Shown here: piece by piece, positions 5,523 through 7,856 of the stretch
How the letters are laid out: each line of letters begins with the position of its first letter
How positions within the stretch are numbered: the first letter of the stretch is position 1
NCBI GenBank assembly: GCA_004299465.1
Contig: SCST01000046.1
Span: 1 to 7,856 of the forward strand
Length of the DNA: 7,856 bases
Direction: 5' to 3'
DNA from: Methylovulum sp.
GTDB taxonomy: Bacteria > Pseudomonadota > Gammaproteobacteria > Methylococcales > Methylomonadaceae
The notes under the pieces: generated by a model
The model's database searches: none
What the model was told of the DNA's origin: nothing
Seen by the model: only the letters and a program-made list of their open reading frames with translations
Translations under genes and position numbers: made by a program

Positions 5523-6764
5523 CGTTGATTTATCTTGCGCATTCCACGGCGCGACTTTAAGCAAAAGCAGCATACCCGGAATAGCGACAATAAAGCAAAG
5601 CAGGAAAAAAGGCTTCCATCCCAGCCACTCCACCAAATAACCGGTAGCCGCATTGGCAACAGTACGCGGCACCGCCGCCAGGCTGGTAAATAACGCGAAT
5701 TGTGTGGCGGTGTAAAGCGGATGGGTGGTATGGGCGATAAAAGCGACAAAGGCCGCCGTGCCCAAACCAACCCCCAGCGCCTCAACACCAATGACCGCGG
5801 CCAGCCCGAGCAGGTTATGGCCTATCGTCGTAAGCCAGGCAAAACCCAAAATTGCCGCCATCTGCACCGCACCAAAAATCCACAAAGCGCGGTTGATGCC
5901 AAGCTTGATCATCCAAACCCCGCCGACTAAGCCGCCGAAAACACTAGGCCATAAACCAGCATTTTTAGCAACCAATCCAATCTCCGTTTTACTGAAGCCC
6001 ATATCCAAATAGAAAGGTGTAGCGAGTGCGGTCGCCATGCTATCGCCTAATTTGTAAAAAAAGATAAACGCCAGCACCAGCATCGCCGACTTTATACCGT
6101 TGCGGCTGACAAATTCCTGGAACGGCTCAACTACGGCCGCTCTTAATGTTTTCGGCGCGCCATTTTTAAGCACGGGCTCACTGACCATAAGCGTCATCGC
6201 AATACCGGGCAGCATGAACAGCGCCGTGATAAAAAACACACTGCGCCACGGCAAATGATCGGCCAAAATCAAAGACAGGGACCCCGGCACCAGCCCGGCA
6301 ATTTTGTAGGCGTTGACATGTATGGCATTGCCTAAGCCCAGTTCATTATCCGGCAATAATTCCCGCCGGTAAGCATCCAACACAATATCTTGCGAAGCGC
6401 TAAAAAATGCCGCGACAACAGCCAGGTAGGCGCAAGCCCACAAATCCAGCGTAGGATGCAGCACTCCAAATGCCGGGAGCGTCAGCAATAATGCCGATTG
6501 GGTAATAAAAAGCCAACCGCGTCGCCGTCCCAGCGGCGGCGCATAACGGTCAAACAGCGGCGACCAAAGAAATTTCCACGTAAACGGCAATTGAACCAGC
6601 GCGAATAAGCCTATCGCTTTCAAGTCCACGCCTTCAGAGCGTAGCCATGCCGGCACGAGACTGATCAGGATATACAGCGGTAAACCGGAACTGAAGCCTG
6701 TGAATACGCAGATGAGCATGCGTTTATTAAGCAGCTCCCGCCAGATGTTGGTGTTATCTGTCAT
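5511..6764 (-). CDS. ampG: AmpG-type muropeptide permease (major facilitator superfamily)
   Basis: AmpG imports GlcNAc-anhydro-MurNAc peptides released during peptidoglycan turnover, feeding cell-wall recycling and, in some bacteria, AmpR-controlled beta-lactamase induction. The 417 aa product is highly hydrophobic, with about 12 predicted membrane helices. It has typical AmpG segments: GFSSGLPLY (23-31), LPFTWKFLWSPLFDRY (59-74), GRRRGW after helix 2 (79-84) and SASQDIVLDAYRRELL (122-137). E. coli AmpG is longer (491 aa, extra C-terminal helices); 12-helix forms like this one resemble Pseudomonas AmpP. I chose ATG 6764 (MTDNTNIW). The frame extends to an ATG at 6836, but that start lies against the nhaD terminator and adds 24 residues not seen in the family. 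No beta-lactamase or ampR gene is in view, so recycling is the likely role. The stop is 11 bases from the convergent nuclease stop. Confidence 0.93.
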   Translation of the reverse strand: MTDNTNIWRELLNKRMLICVFTGFSSGLPLYILISLVPAWLRSEGVDLKAIGLFALVQLPFTWKFLWSPLFDRYAPPLGRRRGWLFITQSALLLTLPAFGVLHPTLDLWACAYLAVVAAFFSASQDIVLDAYRRELLPDNELGLGNAIHVNAYKIAGLVPGSLSLILADHLPWRSVFFITALFMLPGIAMTLMVSEPVLKNGAPKTLRAAVVEPFQEFVSRNGIKSAMLVLAFIFFYKLGDSMATALATPFYLDMGFSKTEIGLVAKNAGLWPSVFGGLVGGVWMIKLGINRALWIFGAVQMAAILGFAWLTTIGHNLLGLAAVIGVEALGVGLGTAAFVAFIAHTTHPLYTATQFALFTSLAAVPRTVANAATGYLVEWLGWKPFFLLCFIVAIPGMLLLLKVAPWNAQDKSTKPL

Positions 6765-6836
6765 GGTATTTAAAAACTCAAACGTTATTGAAACAAACAG
6801 CTCGATAAACCCTTTATGGAACAGGCTCCGCCGCAC

Positions 6837-6880
6837 AATAAAAAAGGCCGGTAGCCGGTTTCCACCAGCTATCGGCCTTT
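6837..6880 (-). terminator. Intrinsic terminator of nhaD
   Basis: In the minus-strand transcript AAAGGCCGATAGC (6880-6868) pairs with GCTACCGGCCTTT (6855-6843) across a 12-base loop. This is a 13-base stem with one G-U pair, followed directly by three further T residues, making a run of six T, then ATT. It lies 68 bases after the nhaD stop and ends 73 bases before the ampG start, so the two same-strand genes are probably separate transcripts. Confidence 0.85.
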
Positions 6881-6947
6881 ATGGTACAGCCATGTCGCTT
6901 GAAAGGCCTTGCCGTCAGTCAAACTACGGACTGTGTAGGCAGGAGTA

Positions 6948-7856
6948 TCAGCCGTTAATCAGGTAATGCGTAAAAATGCTCGCGGCATAACCTGCGGCAA
7001 TCGCAGGCGTCCATTGCAAGTGGCTAAAGAACGTGTATTTATGGTTCGACTGCCCCATCAAGGCCACGCCTGCGGCAGAACCGACAGACAATAACGAACC
7101 ACCCACACCCGCAGTTAAAGTCACCAACAGCCATTGATATAGATCCATATCCAGGCCCATATTCAACACGGCAAACATCACCGGGATGTTATCAACAATC
7201 GCCGAAATCAAGCCCACCAGGATGTTGGCCGTCGTTGCGCCTAAACCTTCGTACATCGCACCGGATAATAATTCAAGGTAGCCGATGTAACCCAGGCCGC
7301 CAACTGCAAACACGACGCCAAAGAAAAACAGTAAGGTGTCCCATTCGGCATGGCGGACTTTATTGAAAATATCGAAGCCGTCCTCACCTTCAACATAATA
7401 TTTGGTTTTTATAAAATACCCGTAAATCATCAGCGCGGAAAGACCGACCATCATACCCATGAAAGGCGGCAAATGCAGGGCTTGTTTAAAGCTGACCGCT
7501 GTCGCAATGGTCACTAAAAACATGACGCAGATTTGAATCGCGCCGGGTTTTAACTGTACCGCAGCTTCGTCAGATGCTTTGGGCTGTTCGTCAGGCACGG
7601 CAAAATACATGACCGCCGCAGGTACGCCGTAATTGACTGCCGATGGGATGAATAACTTGAAGAAATCGAAAAACTCAGCGTACTCGGCCTGCCAGACCAT
7701 TAAGGTCGTAATATCGCCGAAAGGACAGAACGCACCGCCTGCATTGGCGGCAACAACGAGATTGACAAAACCGATACTGACGAATTTAGGGTTATCCGCA
7801 CCTACCGCCATCACCACCGCGCCGACTAATAAGGCTGCAGTCAGGTTATCGGCGAC
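6948..7856 (-). CDS. nhaD: Na+/H+ antiporter NhaD (5' end outside window)
   Basis: NhaD, an inner-membrane protein of the ion transporter superfamily, exports sodium (often lithium) in exchange for protons. The visible 302 residues are the C-terminal two thirds or so. The gene enters from the right edge in frame (VADNLTAALLVGA); the true start is outside, and the GTG near 7817 is internal. Recognisable family segments in order are DNLTAALLVGA, NLVVAANAGGAF-PFGDITTLM, NKVRHAEWDTLLFFFGV, the VDNIPVMFAV stretch and GVGGSLLSVGSAAGVALMG near the end. About eight hydrophobic helices can be seen, ending IFTHYLING. A Cys stands in the PFGD motif where I recall Ser in Vibrio NhaD. It is followed by its own terminator. 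The symbol is assigned from memory of the family, with other ArsB/NhaD permeases the only real alternative. Confidence 0.92.
   Translation of the reverse strand, partial: VADNLTAALLVGAVVMAVGADNPKFVSIGFVNLVVAANAGGAFCPFGDITTLMVWQAEYAEFFDFFKLFIPSAVNYGVPAAVMYFAVPDEQPKASDEAAVQLKPGAIQICVMFLVTIATAVSFKQALHLPPFMGMMVGLSALMIYGYFIKTKYYVEGEDGFDIFNKVRHAEWDTLLFFFGVVFAVGGLGYIGYLELLSGAMYEGLGATTANILVGLISAIVDNIPVMFAVLNMGLDMDLYQWLLVTLTAGVGGSLLSVGSAAGVALMGQSNHKYTFFSHLQWTPAIAAGYAASIFTHYLING

Noticed and set aside
6765..6836. 24-residue N-terminal extension of ampG
   Set aside because: The ATG abuts the nhaD terminator and the added residues are absent from the AmpG family as I know it.
6905..6941. Imperfect hairpin between the nhaD stop and its terminator (CAGTC/GACTG)
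   Set aside because: Short arms with a wide loop and no conserved feature; the strong terminator downstream is sufficient.

Overview
This 7.86 kb window looks like an ordinary stretch of a proteobacterial chromosome, most likely gammaproteobacterial. The evidence is a PgaB of the Escherichia coli/Bordetella type, a zinc-form ribosomal protein L31, an ExoIII/Crc-type nuclease, an AmpG permease and an NhaD antiporter, with balanced base composition. A methylotroph or methanotroph (Methylococcales) is my guess from the copper proteins and the GGTACGC-type palindromes, but nothing here proves it. I see no phage, transposase, integrase, CRISPR array, tRNA or rRNA.

Layout from left to right. (1) About 1-1760, minus strand: pgaB, the periplasmic poly-N-acetylglucosamine deacetylase/glycosidase, intact as far as visible and running off the left edge. 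(2) An AT-rich divergent spacer. (3) 2023-4325, plus strand: a two-gene operon joined by an ATGA overlap. It encodes a membrane-anchored two-domain multicopper oxidase and a membrane-anchored type 1 copper protein. (4) 4326-4439: palindromic repeats between convergent genes. (5) rpmE (minus) and an exonuclease III family gene (plus), divergent, with predicted promoters whose -10 boxes overlap. (6) ampG (minus), convergent with the nuclease gene across an 11-base gap. (7) nhaD (minus), cut by the right edge and followed by a clear intrinsic terminator that separates it from ampG.

The part least explained by standard annotation is the copper operon. The oxidase has exactly eight histidines placed for a trinuclear copper cluster, but its only type 1 site is in the first cupredoxin domain. 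The partner has a complete type 1 site, a Met/His-rich N-terminus that would begin Gly-Met-His after signal cleavage, and a C-terminal anchor. I infer a periplasmic copper electron-transfer or copper-oxidation module at the inner membrane, with unknown substrate. The other genes are housekeeping or envelope functions (biofilm polysaccharide, translation, DNA repair, peptidoglycan recycling, sodium homeostasis) and do not obviously form one pathway with it.
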